This document shows positions 13,378-25,806 of a stretch of DNA of 64,000 bases, piece by piece. How positions within the stretch are numbered: position 1 is the stretch's first letter; the number at the start of each line of letters is the position of its first letter. This DNA comes from Chenopodium formosanum (taxonomy: Eukaryota > Streptophyta > Magnoliopsida > Caryophyllales > Amaranthaceae), in contig CM044880.1 of the NCBI GenBank assembly GCA_024500155.1, positions 8,556,001 to 8,620,000 on the forward strand, written 5' to 3'. The notes below the pieces were generated by a model that worked only from the letters and a program-made list of their open reading frames with translations, made no database searches and had not been told where the DNA came from. The translations under genes were made by a program, and so were the position numbers.

Positions 13378-14795
13378 TAGAGCTGTCAATTTGGGTAAAC
13401 GTGTTGGGTTTGGGTTTGGGTCGGTAAGAGTGTGTTGGGTCAACTTCGTTCGGGTCAATTCGGATTAATTCTATAATTTATGCGGGTTTGGGTTGGGTCA
13501 TGCTTTAGTCGGGTCATACTTCTTATCGGGTTTGGGTCGGTTAATAATAGGTCGGGTTACATTCGGGTCGGATGAACAATAGGTCGGATTTAATTCAGGT
13601 TTTCACGGGTTAGGGTAATTCTCGGGTTCGGTTCAAGTCTATAATTTGTGGGTTATAATAAGATCGAGTCATTCTCGGGTTAGAGTCGGGTTCGGTTCAA
13701 GTCAATAATTTGTGGGCTATAATCAGGTCGGGCCATTTTCAAGTCGAGTCATTCTCGGGTTCAAGTCGGGTTCAGTTCAAGTCAATAATTTGCGGGTTAT
13801 AATCAGGTTGGGTCATTTTCAAGTTGGGTCATTCTCAGATTCAAGTCGAGTTATGTTCAAGTCAATAATTTGCAGGTTACAATCAGGTCGGGTCATTTCC
13901 AAGTCAAGTCATTTTCGGGTTCAACTAAATATAAATATATAATTATCATTTTTATCAAGCTAATTATTTCCTTTGACTATAATATATATATGGCAATATA
14001 CTAGGGAACTATAGTCTATAATTTAGGAAGATAATTATCTCCTTTGACCTTAAAACAAATATATATTATATTTAACTCTTAAATGTGAGGATGGTGCTCC
14101 TTTCTTTTGCTGGCCTGGACTGACTTGGCCTCTCTAGACAAAATGCTTTGATCAACAATAATAAGGTGGTCTAAATTGCATTTAAGGTGATTTGAAATCG
14201 TGTCAGGTACAATTTGGGTTGAATTTAGGTCGGGTCAATAACAAGTCGTGTTGATTTCGAGTCGGGTTAGTAACAGATCAGGTTGAATTTTTGGGTCGGG
14301 TTAGTAATAGGTCTGGTAAAATTTGGGTTGGGTCAATAACAAGTTGGGTTGAATTTGGGTCAGGTCAATACAAGTCGGGTTGATTTCGGATCGGGTTTGT
14401 AACAGGTTGGGTTAAATTCAGGGCGGGTTAGGAATAAGTCACCTTGAATTCAAGTCAGGTTAGTAACAACTCGGGTTAGGAATAAGTCACCTTGAATTCA
14501 GGTCAGGTTAGTAACAACTCGGGTTAAATTCGGGTTTTCACGGGTTAAAACGGGTTTGGGTCCATTTCGATTCATGTCGAGTTCGGTTTAGGTCAATAAT
14601 TTACGGGTTACATTCGGTTCGGGTCATCTCCAGGTCAGTTCATGTTCGGGTTCGGGTCTAACATACTCGGGTCAACTCGGGTCTAGGGTTGGTTTCAGGT
14701 CGGGTTTGGGTCACCATTTTTTCGGGTTCAGATCGGTCGGTTAATAATCGGGTTTGAGTCGGTATTTCGGGTCGGGTCAACTTTTGACAGCTCTA
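13378..14795. repeat. Right GGGTCGGGTT-rich segment, complete from internal to outer terminal repeat
   Basis: It begins TAGAGCTGTCAA (13378) and ends TTGACAGCTCTA (14795), so by itself it looks like a complete 1.4-kb MITE. Yet its own left flank (GTTTCGGG) does not match the right flank TTTGTTGC, whereas the outer element's flank does. It shares most of its length with 4979-6065 in the same orientation. Confidence 0.75.
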
Positions 14796-15375
14796 TTTGT
14801 TGCACCTGTTTCAGGGTTTTTTTGGATCCCTTAGGATACAGGTCGTGAATACAGCCACACAGTCTTGGACACCTGTAAAATAACGAATATTCAGGTTAAT
14901 TGAATATTCGCCTCCGACAATCAAGTTAGAGACCGAAATACGAAGTAATGTGGAGATAGAGTAGACAGAAGTTGGAGCAATTTAATACTCTAGAATGATG
15001 TGTTAATCCCGAGAAAGGCGCAAAAAACGGCGCCCCCAAGGACACTTGTCCTTAACTGATTGCACCGCCAATCAGAGCACAACATTCTAGGTAATCAAAC
15101 CCTAGATGACTCACACTCCCATCCCTATAAATACCTCAATCATTTATAATGGGAGGGGCTCTCTCTCTCTCTCTCTCTCTCTCTGTTAGCTTTGCCTTAC
15201 TATAGCAGTGTAATTATGCTTTTTTAGGGTTTATTTTCTTATGCTAATTTCAGTATATTTCGGACATTTATTATTTTATGGTTGACATAAAATATATTTT
15301 CAATCTAATAAGAGAGCATGCACATACATAATGTTCTCATTTTTTCACCATTGAAATAATGTTCTCATATTAGTA

Positions 15376-15456
<81 letters not shown>

Positions 15457-15846
15457 TACTAATAAAAGCTTGCATTAGCACATTTGGTCAAAATTAATAT
15501 GAAATAATTTTTTTTTTTGAAATATTCGAATTTACATATACTTTGAATAATTTTCTAGTGAAACATAAGACATGCAAGAAATTCAATATAAGGTATCATG
15601 TACAACTCCCAACTAAAATTCTTTCTCATTTGTCATTAAAAATATTGTTGTGAGAAAATGGTAGATCACCTTATATCGTTATTTTTTAAGTTTTCTAATC
15701 TTATGGTAGTTTGCAAATAATTTTCCCAATTTCTTTGTTCTCTGTGGAGGGAACTTTTGGTCATTCTATACAAGTCATTACATTTATAGCAACAACTTGC
15801 CTTTTTTTTCAATCAATGTTTTAAATGACAAATAAAAAGAAGCTCA
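14796..15846. other. Intergenic: possible truncated LTR remnant, CT and TA microsatellites
   Basis: The stretch 14800-15190 has a promoter-like CTATAAATACC motif near 15125 followed by a (CT)n tract (about 15161-15184), and reads like part of an old LTR; this is a weak call. A (TA)n microsatellite lies at about 15379-15444. The rest, up to the stop codon of the aminotransferase, is AT-rich 3' flank with nothing else recognised. Confidence 0.4.
15379..15444. repeat. (TA)n microsatellite
   Basis: About 33 uninterrupted TA dinucleotides followed by a short (CA)n tract. Confidence 0.95.
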
Positions 15847-18800
15847 TCATTCCTCCACCATTCCATCTTTCAACAGCTCCTCCAAGCCTTTTCTGAGCCT
15901 CTCTGCAGCAATAGCAGTTTCAGCTTCAGGCATACCACCAAAGGATATCCTAAAGTGTCCGGGACATCCACACGCGCTTCCTGGTATCAACACCACCTTA
16001 TGCCTGCGAGCAAGCCAACGAACAATAGCAAAGTCATCTTGGAACTGGTCAGGAAGCTTCACCCATAGATAGATAGCGCCTTCTCCACCTTTAACAGCAC
16101 CCTCACCCAAGAGAGAAAGTGCCTCCTTTATAAGGTCTCTATTCTTGACTAGGTCCTTGACTTGGTCCTTTACCCAATCTGTTCCTACCTCCATCGAGTA
16201 AAGTGCCAGGTGTTGAGAAATTATGGATGCACAGATTGGGATGTTATCTTGCACCTTCAGCAACTGATCTAGGAACCCGTCTACTCCAGCTGGGTATGCT
16301 ATCTGCACGTAAAGATATCTCCTTTCATCTATTGTTTGTTTGTTCGAGAATTAAACAGATAAAAAAACACTTTTTTTTAACTAAAAAAACATAGTACTAG
16401 ATATGGACATCCAGGAGTAAATTCACAGGAATTTGACAATATCACAAGCTTCAAAAGGCAAATTGTTGCTTACATATCCAACACGCCATCCCATCATTCC
16501 AAAGGCTTTTGAGAAAGAAAAAAGGTTGACTATATGATCTCCTTCTACACATGAGTGCTTTCGGCCATCATACATAAAATACCTGCAAGTAGAGTTCATT
16601 CTAAGATTAAGATACTGTATTGTTGTGGAAGCTGAAACATGTATTTTGCAAATAAATGACAGATCAAAAAAGGTACTAATTGGACATTGGAGGCAGCTGT
16701 ATTAATTAGGCGTCATCCCAGTATACAGAAGTCAGAAATAGCATTCTCAAAAAACAGCTACAAGTATATGAATAAGTTGTAGAAAAAAAAAAAAAAAGCA
16801 AACTAGGAATTTGGATCTGGTAGGTGAGGAGAGGTCGAAAGGAAGTGGAATAAGTGAAGGGAAGAAACTAGCGGGACAAAAATTCTCCATAAGTGTAGGG
16901 AAGAAGCTAGCTGGACAAATACTCTCCCTCCTAAAATCTCCAATAGCAGTCTAAAATTAAAAACAAAAGTAACATGTGAAACAAATCTGTTCTCTCACCC
17001 CCATTGAACAAAGTGAAACAAAAAAATCTCTTTAGCTTTATGCCTTGCTTTTGGCAGTTAAAGTAATTTTTCATTTTTTAATTACAGAACCCCAACTCGT
17101 TAATTCCATCAACTTTTTTCTCAGATATGAAATTATGGTGAGAATCCCCTAATAAAAAGTTTCTTGATCACACAAGTATGCTGACACACTTACACTTATC
17201 ATGTCAAAGATCCTGTTCAATGAGCACAAAAGGGGATTCAGCATTTTAGTATGCAAGGAAGGACTTGCCTCATATCTCTCATGTAAATTTCTTAGATATG
17301 GAAATAGAAAGAACTAATCAAAGTGAATCTTGAACATGAATTAAGATTAAAGAAGCAACGAGCAAATAGACTCAAAAGACAGGTAGTTGCTTTTTTATGA
17401 TGGCTACTACTGATCAACCATTGAACATTTACACAATTGTTTAGCACAAAGAAAGTAGTATAATAACTATGATTAGAAATAGAATCAGAGGCAACTTACT
17501 CATAGGTATTATCTACAATGAGCCAAGAACCAGCTTCTCTACAAAGATCGGAAATTCTCTACTCGAGGAAAAAGGAGTGGAAACATAATCAGAAGGTTTC
17601 AAATAATTGCACAAACAAATCAAAATATTCTGGTCAAACCTTTAAAGTATAGCATAGCTGAAGGGGAAGCATTTAAGGGATATAAAGAAAAAGAAAAGGA
17701 CCTTGAGGAGAGGTTCCGGTACATAGGTCCCTGATGGGTTTCCAGGATTCACAACTGTGACCACCTTTGGTGGAGGGTTTGTCTTGAGAGTCTGCTCTAA
17801 CCAGTCTGACAAGAAACATATACATTCGTAAAGGGTCTCCAACAAAACATTGTAGAAATAATGCAACTGTCAAGGACAAAACCAGGTTATTATAGGATTT
17901 TAATTTGCTTCAGTTATGATATTATTAGTATCATGTGAACCAATCATCGTAAAATGAAAGATGACAATAAATGTGAAGAAAACAGACTTCAACAGGTGGC
18001 TGGCCAATCAATAAACTATTAAGATAGTGTTTTCTATGAGAAATTAAAAAAAAAATGAACATTTAACTCTTTGACCCTAAACATAACATTCTTCCTACTT
18101 TTGATCAGTTGTCCACACACACAAACAAGTTATTACTAATGTCATACTTGGAATGAGGGGAATGAAATCAATGAATTAAAGGGTAATATTATCACAGAGG
18201 GTAAGAGCAGAATTATTTGTGGACTAAAAAAGGGAGTGGTGGGTAAGTGGTGATGAAGGTGATTGTTAGGACTTTGGATTGAGAAAGAATGAGGCAAGGG
18301 AAGAAGGAAGGATACAAGAGCAGAGGACCTATTATCCCCTATATGGGATCTGATCAATTATCCACAACCCCCCCCCCCCCCCAAAGGTTTTATAATATAC
18401 AAAGTACTTCGTATCAATTATAAAAGTACCAATTCATTCTCATCGTTGTTATAACGGCCTAAAAAGTAACTTTTTTCACTTTCAATCCTCCCTGACATCC
18501 TCATTTGAAGGAGCTATCCAAGAAATTGCTTCATAGATAATTATATACATAACAATGATTTTCAGGAAAATCTTGTAAATTGTACATGTATGTTGATATT
18601 GTCAAAATCTTTGACATGTTATACCACAAAGAAAGACCCCTGCATCTAATTGAACAGCTTAGGTAGAAATTACATGATATGATCTTTATCTTGCAAACTA
18701 ATAACCAGAAATATGGACATGTTATGATGATACCAGACCAGAATAACTCCACTTTTCATCAACAGAGCTTAGCAGATCAGTGCAACTTCAAAAAGCTCAT

Positions 18801-21800
18801 TTTACAAATAAAAGGATACTGCATGTACCAACAATATAGGATAAGCATGACAAAATAAAGCTTCTCACCTGCATCTGGATATAGAGTTTTTGGATCACCA
18901 GGACCAACTAGTATGTTGCTAACGCCAGTCATTTGAAAGGACATGTATGCATTGAAGTAATATGGTGCAAACATGACCACAGAATCCCCAGCATCACATA
19001 GTGCAAGGACAAGATTCACGAATGCCTGAAATTACAGGAATTGAAGGAATTTATCAAGCTGCAACTTATGTTTAGACCTTTCACTTACTTTGATCAGGAA
19101 AGGATCTCAATTTGGTGATCTTACTTTCCTAACTTTCACAATTTCTCAATGAAAAAATATAAATGACAGCAGTTAAGTACTTATACATATAAAAGCTGGA
19201 AGTGAAGCTGAAACCAATCAATAACAGATTAACAGTAGTGATTGAGCTATAAACTAGATCTGCTCAACTCAGATAGTTACCAAGATAGATCAAGTTGAGC
19301 TCTTGTTGAATTTCAATCAAGTTGCTCTCAAGTAGATCCCGGTATTTATAACTTAATTCGTCTTGTATTTGCGACCATATACCGAAAAGACAACAAACTT
19401 CAGAATCAATCAAAAATAATCTGTTGATTAAAATAACAAAGTGTTCTTGAACATTATCACAGTGATTATTAACATACTTTTGGGCATTATTATACTTTAA
19501 GTGCTAAATATTTTGTACATACTACATAGCTCTACTTCCTGGCATTTGTGCATAAATTAAGCTTTTGGAATTGCCTAGAAGAGCTCAAATTGACGCATTA
19601 ACAGCTCAAGAAGACTTTGGGCCAAGCAGAGCTCAAAATTCAAACTAAACTATCATAACTCAAAGAAATAGAACATAACAACATACAAACTGCAAAAAAT
19701 TTCAAGAGATTGCCTTAAGTGTATATGGAGAATTGAAGATAATAGATGTTAATCAGGTGGCACATGACACTCATAAAATTTCGAAATATCAGCCTGCATT
19801 ATAAATCACGATGTCACCACAAGAGAAAGGCAACTGGTTCTACTAACCTGGTTTGCACCAGCTGTAACCATAATCTTTGATTTGTTCAGCTGATTCTCTG
19901 TCTGCAACTGCAAAAGTGAAAACCCCAGAACAATGTTAAATTCTAAGGAAGAAATGTGCATTTAACAGGTGCTCCTAGGTCAAGACCTAAATTATCTAAG
20001 CACCTTCTAAGTAACAGTGACATTTATGGAGGATTTTAATTTAGATAACGCTATGATAATCTACATACAGGATGAGCCCCAGGCCCCCAGGAAAATAAAG
20101 GATGACATTTACTGATACACAATTTATTATGGGCAGAGAAGGAGATAAAAGAAACCTCTGTCCACAACTAGATCACATAAAATCAAATACAATGATACTG
20201 AGCTACAGCCAACATGCTTAGATATTAAAGCATGATGAGTTGAAGATAGACAACTACTAGCAGCATAGGCCTTATATTTCTTATTCTATGCCTAACTATT
20301 TGTTTTTTATCTTTTGGGGATAAGGAGGGCATATGTAGACAAAAATAGACGAGCAAACTACAAAGCCAAGGGAGAGGGAGACAAACACCAGCATTCCCAA
20401 CCCCTCAACAACTGAGAGATGTCACGCATATTGCTATCAAAGTTTAAGGTTGTGATGGTTGAAAGCATACATATCAGCAATGTAAACAAGTTGGTAAGTA
20501 TCATTTAACAATCACAATTCTAAATTCATACTTTTCAGCAACAAAACACTTATTCAAAATCTTCATCGGCTTAAGCGAATTTTATATCACAAGGCATGAG
20601 AACAGTGAAACAACACAAGCAGTTCAGTAGAGTGTTAAGAGGAAAACTAGTCAGCAAGCATCAATTCTTTGAATGTAAGATGAATAAATCAGCAAACACT
20701 AAGGCAAACACCGTATAATTCATAACAACTGTGCGTTAATGCAGGGGTTGAAACTAATCTTGTTCTTAAGATTATAAATTTTCACCTTTTTCATCAGGGC
20801 GTCTCTAAGCTCAGGGATGCCTTCATCAGCACCATACCGACTAATGCTAGGCTCACATACAAGCTCCTTAACCTTGTTCAATGCTTGTTTCGGTGGCTGC
20901 CAATATACAACACCCTACACAAAAAATTTAGAAAGTGAGGGCTGTCAAAATAAAGGACCAATTGTAACTCTCAAAAGATACATAAGGAATTCCAATCTGC
21001 TAAACAAAATATCAATGTTAAACAAACAAGCAACATTGAACTTAATCCAGAAAGATGGCTGATAGTCTGATAGATATGGAGTCTCCCTCCACTAGACCAC
21101 AACCCACTCCCACCAAATTAAGAGGGGAAAAAAAAGAAAGAAAAAAAAAACGAGACAGATCTTGACAAACTGAATCTCCCAAATACTTCATAGCTGACTG
21201 CATACTGTTGGGCAAAACATACACGCAAATCTTAAATTTATATTCAAGAGTCCAAACCTTTTTTTGCAGCTGACAAGATCAGATATCATACTCATACAAT
21301 AAATAAAAATGTCTAGCACTTAAATTTAGTTTGTTTTTTTTTTTTTAAATGACACATAATGTACGAAGTACATGATTCAAGAGCGTATAAACTAAGCTTA
21401 TTTAGCAACAATTTCTTGATATCAGAAAGTCCAGGCACTTGCTCATGACTAGATGCTCAATACTATTTTTTCAAACTCTAGTTGATTTTTAGATAAACAA
21501 TTAAACATACACTACTAAAGGGTTAATGGAGGTTTTTTCTTTTACTAGTTTTCTTTCCCATCCACATTCTTTTAGTCAGCTTATAATTTTGACAGCGGCC
21601 CTTTCAACTTTGCAAAGATTCTAAAGATTACTTTGTTCCAACTGTTGTCGTTTAACCGTAATTAAAGGTCCGTCCTCTTACTCAGAGACCTAAAAGCATC
21701 CACTAGTTTGGAACTTTATTTAACAGCTATTCCATTATACTAAATATAGAGCTGCTTATTTATTTGGCAGCTTGCAAAGTTTTTATGGAAATTCTATCAA

Positions 21801-22860
21801 AATACAAAGCACATACTATGACTAATCCTTCTTCCCAAAACAACATAAACCGACGAATTCTTAACCACTCAGGCTTTGTTTTCACCTTACAAAACCAAGT
21901 TTTGGAGATCAAAGGTTCAAGTCTTCTAGATTAGAAAACAAAGTTCCCATATACGAGCTTATAAAGAAACGCAAAATAATAAGTTCCATTAAGGGCCAAT
22001 AAAGCTATGTAAAGCCTTCAACGGGACAGACGGCCAGCATCCTGTCTTAATAAAATTTTCCGCGAACAATCCTGGAAAACAGAAAAGTCCTTCCAAGTTT
22101 TATACCACCTACCATCCATCAAAATCAGCCCTTTACTTCACTTAGTGGCTCAAAAACACATCACCATCATAGCTATTCAAAGACTAAAAGATAGTCCACA
22201 GCCTTACACAATACAATTCCTAAGACTTGAAGCAAGCATCACCAAGTCCAAGTCAAAGTCAACGTAAACATTTGGGCAAAATTCACATAAGAAATAGCTT
22301 AATCTATAGAATTTTCAATCCCCATGACAACAACCTTGGCCTAATCAGCCATCAGACCGTCTATAATACAAGAATTCGCGATAATTCTATAGCCCCAAAC
22401 ACCCAAAATCATCGAAAAATTAGCAATCAACATGAATGATCATACTGGAAAAAGTTAATCAGTTTGAATCAATAACACTCCAAACACAAAATTTCAGGAA
22501 ATGAAAGAAAAAATCACAAACCTGAGCCAAGGACACTGCATCTTTGGTAGCCCTGTATAATTCTTGTATCTGCACAAACATTTAGACCCAGTAAAACTAA
22601 ATTAAATTTTAAAAAGGAAAAAAAAAAAAACCCTCAAATTACAGAAAATCAAACATTATACTGTACTTTTGAGATTAACAAGACAACCCCATTTCGAATT
22701 TCGCATTTACTTGGAATGCTAAAAACAAAATTACTAGTAAAAACAAACAAAATCAAAATTCATAAAAAAAAAAAAAATGAAAATTTATAACTGTTACCTG
22801 AACCATAACTGGTGATTCAGTCTCCAAAGCCCTTCTTGCCAGTTTTCCATAAGAACCCAT
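15847..22860 (-). CDS. VAS1: Aromatic aminotransferase, VAS1/ISS1 type
   Basis: A PLP-dependent fold-type I aminotransferase. The Arabidopsis homologue (At1g80360) moves amino groups from methionine to indole-3-pyruvate, returning auxin precursor to tryptophan and linking auxin with ethylene precursor supply. Nine exons, all GT-AG: 22798-22860, 22522-22569, 20786-20914, 19848-19907, 18869-19025, 17702-17805, 17500-17558, 16474-16582, 15847-16302. They join in frame to 394 residues, the family's usual length. Seen directly: MGSYGKLARRALETESPVMV start; LAQGVVYWQPP; VTAGANQAFVN; NPGNPSGTY (cofactor-binding Asn near 175); IVDNTYEYF (Asp203, Tyr206); SFSKAFGMMGWR with the Schiff-base lysine at 232; GHFRISFGG with the carboxylate-binding Arg361. 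No targeting peptide is evident, so it is probably cytosolic. All catalytic residues are present, so it should be active. Confidence 0.96.
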
Positions 22861-22990
22861 TTTCTCTCTCACCAAAACTTTGTCTTTCTCTCTCTAAAAA
22901 AACTCCCTTTCTCTCTCTCTAAAACTGTAAAACTCTATGTCAAATGTCAACTAGTCTCCCCAATATCAAGTTTTCTAATCTTATATAAAT
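22861..22990 (-). promoter_or_regulatory. Leader and TATA box of the VAS1-type gene
   Basis: On the minus strand, a GA-repeat leader (about 22861-22920) precedes the ATG, and a TTATATAA box lies at 22981-22988, about 120 bp upstream. Both are typical of plant leaders; the transcription start itself is inferred. Confidence 0.5.
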
Positions 22991-24305
22991 CCCTAAACTT
23001 TGGAAAAAAAAAACTCTTACCAAACCCAGAAAAAAGTTTCCATTTTTCAGTGAATCAAACAGCCAATATAGACCAATAATGCCAAATATCTAGTAAACCA
23101 ATCTGTCTTCTTACCTCAATTCTGTTTATATTTATTTTTTATCTTACTTTTTTTGCTTTTTGTATTTTTCTGCTAACAAAAGGAATGTGAATAAGCTACA
23201 GAGTCATCAACAACTCATTATATCGTAATTTTTAAGTAAATTACAGAATAATCCTAGTATTTTAAGATAAATACAAAAAGCTTATTCACTTTATCTAGAA
23301 AAAGATTAGTTCTTTTTTTTCGAACAAGATACAAATCAGAAATCTCTAAATCAGCTTTTTAGAAAGAAATAAAATGACACCTTTCATAAAATAAAATAAT
23401 CTGGAAAAAAAAAACAATTAAATACAGATATTACTGTAATACTGTACAACTAATTAATTATGGAATACATATTAATTTGGATTACTAAAAAGGATAGAGA
23501 GGGAAAAAAAAAATTGGAAAAAGAAGGAAATCCAAATGAGGGCTTAGATTCGTGTTTATAGGGGTAAGTGTGAGCAGAGAAAGACAATTAAGATTTAATC
23601 ATATCCTTGATCTTACAATTAAATCAGAGCCTTGAGAAAACAAGGCATTTTGTCTAGTGAAAAAATAAATTTACTATAGTACTCTTTTGTCCAATTGCAC
23701 ACACAAAGTATGTGCATTGAGTGTATATTAATTTATTTTGGGACGACTTTTAATCAATTTTAGAGTGTATTTTAATTTGTACGAAGTACTTCGTAATAAT
23801 TGTATTGGTTTAGAAGTGTATTTGAAGGGTCTCTCTAATTTACTGAAAACAACTAAAATGAACTGAACTGAAGTAAACTAAAATGAATTGTACGTTATGA
23901 AAGAAGGAAATTACGAATTGAATTAATTGGAGCTAAACTGAATTGAACACAACTGAAATTAAGCTGAACAGAACAGGCCCTAAAAAATAAAAAAAAATAG
24001 AAGTAACTTTAACTACAAATTTTACACATGACTTTATATTTAGGATAAATTTATATAAAAAGATATACGCAGCCCTAAAGAAGCTAACCGTGGAAAAAAT
24101 AGATAATAAATAAACATTTATTACATCGATTTACTTGTGAATTATTGATAAATTCCCAACTTAATACTTATAAAATGACGCATATTGGCCTAGGGGCTAC
24201 ATATAGCAGTACCCTAAGTTTATATTCCCCTTATCTAAAAGTTATTGCTCACAATTTATGAACTTTATACCATGGAATGGAATTTATGTAGTACACTAGT
24301 ATATC
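22991..24305. other. Intergenic spacer upstream of the VAS1-type gene
   Basis: AT-rich with no coding signal. It includes a degenerate Tourist-like element (about 23827-23980) of the CTGAACTGAACT family, listed separately. Confidence 0.5.
23827..23980. mobile_element. Degenerate Tourist-like MITE (CTGAACTG family)
   Basis: It begins GGGTCTCTCTAATTTACTGA and ends GAACAGGCCC, followed by TAA. The inside has the family's AAATGAACTGAACTGAA repeats and a GAAGGAAATTA core. The left end and target duplication (GAA/TAA) are eroded. Confidence 0.5.
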
Positions 24306-24680
24306 TAGGGGTGTGCAGAAATGGACCTGGACCGGAATTGGACCGGACCGGGGAATTCCGGGTCGGTCTTCGATCCACAAAAATTGGCGATTCCGGGTTT
24401 CCGGTCCAGTCTGGACCGAAAGTGTATATTTGTAATTTTTTGGGTGAAAATTTTAGAATTTAAGGTTCAATTTCTAAAAAATTTAGGTACAAAACTTGTA
24501 ATTTATAAACTCTAGGTGCAAAATAGGAAAGCACAAAAAAAAAAACAATACATTAAAAATGTATGTATATATTAAGATACTAAAATGAAAAGAAAAGGAG
24601 AAAAGAATACAACCGGTCCATTTTGGTCCAAAACCGGACCGGAAAAAACAGGTCTGGGCGCTGGCGCGAATCCACCCCTT
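24306..24680. mobile_element. Remnant of a TAGGGGTGTGCAG-type element (hAT-like)
   Basis: The start TAGGGGTGTGCAGAAATGGA and the self-complementary GGACCGG clusters near both sides (24325-24420 and 24615-24650) are typical of small plant hAT-like elements. The right end is uncertain and may merge with the GC-rich foldback. Confidence 0.5.
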
Positions 24681-25345
24681 CCTTTTCCCCGACGTTCTTG
24701 CTGCCCCGACCCCCACCCCAAACCAAAACCACCCACTTTCCCCTTCCTCCCACTGGAATCCGCCCCCCTGTCCCGTTTCATCCCCCCATCCGAAATCAAC
24801 CCTTTCCCCTTCCCCTATCCTTTTTGGCCTTCCTTAACCCAAAACGAATTTAGGGTTTCGCTTATAGTGGTTTGGGGGTGGTGGTTTAGGGTTAGGGGTG
24901 GCCGAAAGGGTAGGGGAAGGGGAGGGGGTCGATTTCGGTGGGGAGGAACAGAGCTGGGGGCGAATTCCGGTGGGGGGAAGGGGAAAGGGGGGTGGTTTTT
25001 GTTCGAGGTCGGGGTTAGGGCAGCAAGAACGTCGGGGAAAGGGAAGGGGGGCTGCGTAGGGTGGGGGAAAGGGAAGGGAGTGGGTTCGCGCTGGCACTGG
25101 CCGAAGCTCTAGGCGCCGGTCGCCGGCAGGGGTGAGGGGGAAGGGGTGGCAGTTGAGGGGAGGGGTGGCAGGGTGGCTAGGTTACTTTTTTTTTTTAATA
25201 AACTTAACGAAACCTTAATGATTCCGCTAAGTGGTTGTAAAATTTTAATTATTTGATTTTAGGTGGTAGCAAAATAAAATAAAAAATTAAACGGGTAGCA
25301 AATGTAACACAAGGTACTTTCGCTGGTAGTAAATGTCAATTTTTC
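24660..25345. mobile_element. GC-rich foldback and TGACATTTACTACC-ended element
   Basis: GACGTTCTTGCTGCCCCGAC near 24690-24709 is mirrored by GGGCAGCAAGAACGTC near 25018-25033. The flanking bases continue the complementarity, so about 24665-24865 and 24875-25110 form imperfect inverted arms. The open frames on both strands are consequences of this symmetry. From about 25080 to 25345 the sequence is related, in inverse orientation, to 29915-30240, with the distal end reading TTGACATTTACTACC on the minus strand. It is probably a non-autonomous transposon; class undetermined. Confidence 0.55.
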
Positions 25346-25550
25346 CTAATATCTATATGCGTTAGGTTTTACCACAAAGAAAAAAATTATACATCACCAA
25401 TTTTTTTTTTTTTTTTTTTACTGTCTTTTACATTTTTCAAGTCAAAGAACGCAATAAAAAAAAAATTACACACACACACAACTCAAACCACTGAGCTAGT
25501 ACGGTAACATCAAGTGTCACCCCTTTTTTAATCAAATTGTTAACAAAAAA
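25346..25550. other. Spacer with homopolymer runs
   Basis: AT-rich sequence with a T run near 25401 and a short (CA)n; nothing else recognised. Confidence 0.5.
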
Positions 25551-25806
25551 TACTCCCTCCGTTACATATTACTCGCAAAAAACTTGGAGATTGCGGACTC
25601 TTAAGCAAAAGATTGAAAGCATTATTAATGAAAAGAAAATTTTGAAAAGAATAATCCCACCTTTGTCAATTCTGCTTAAAACAATCCCACCTTTAAGTAA
25701 TCTGGAAATAATCGATCCCACCTTTAATACCCACCATGAAACACCGACCAACACCACAACCAAGCACCATGAAACCACCACAACCCCATTACCCACCACC
25801 CATGAA

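Larger units (their letters stand above)
4979..14795. mobile_element. Composite TIR DNA element (hAT-like target duplication) carrying a tandem array
   Basis: The outer ends are inverted repeats: TAGAGCTGTCAA starts at 4979 and TTGACAGCTCTA ends at 14795. They are flanked by TGTGTTGC (4971-4978) and TTTGTTGC (14796-14803), an 8-bp duplication with one mismatch, as left by hAT-type transposases. Inside, in order: a GGGTCGGGTT-rich segment (4979 to about 6065), an array of about 320-bp repeats, a second related GGGTCGGGTT-rich segment starting with its own TAGAGCTGTCAA (13378), and the right end. A solo LTR (8106-10673) is inserted in the array. No transposase frame was seen, so the element is non-autonomous. 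Without the LTR it is about 7.2 kb. The hAT assignment rests on duplication length only. Confidence 0.7.

Noticed and set aside
24585..25112. 175-codon Gly/Pro-rich open frame
   Set aside because: It runs through the inverted arms of the foldback; both strands are open because of GC richness. No known domain.
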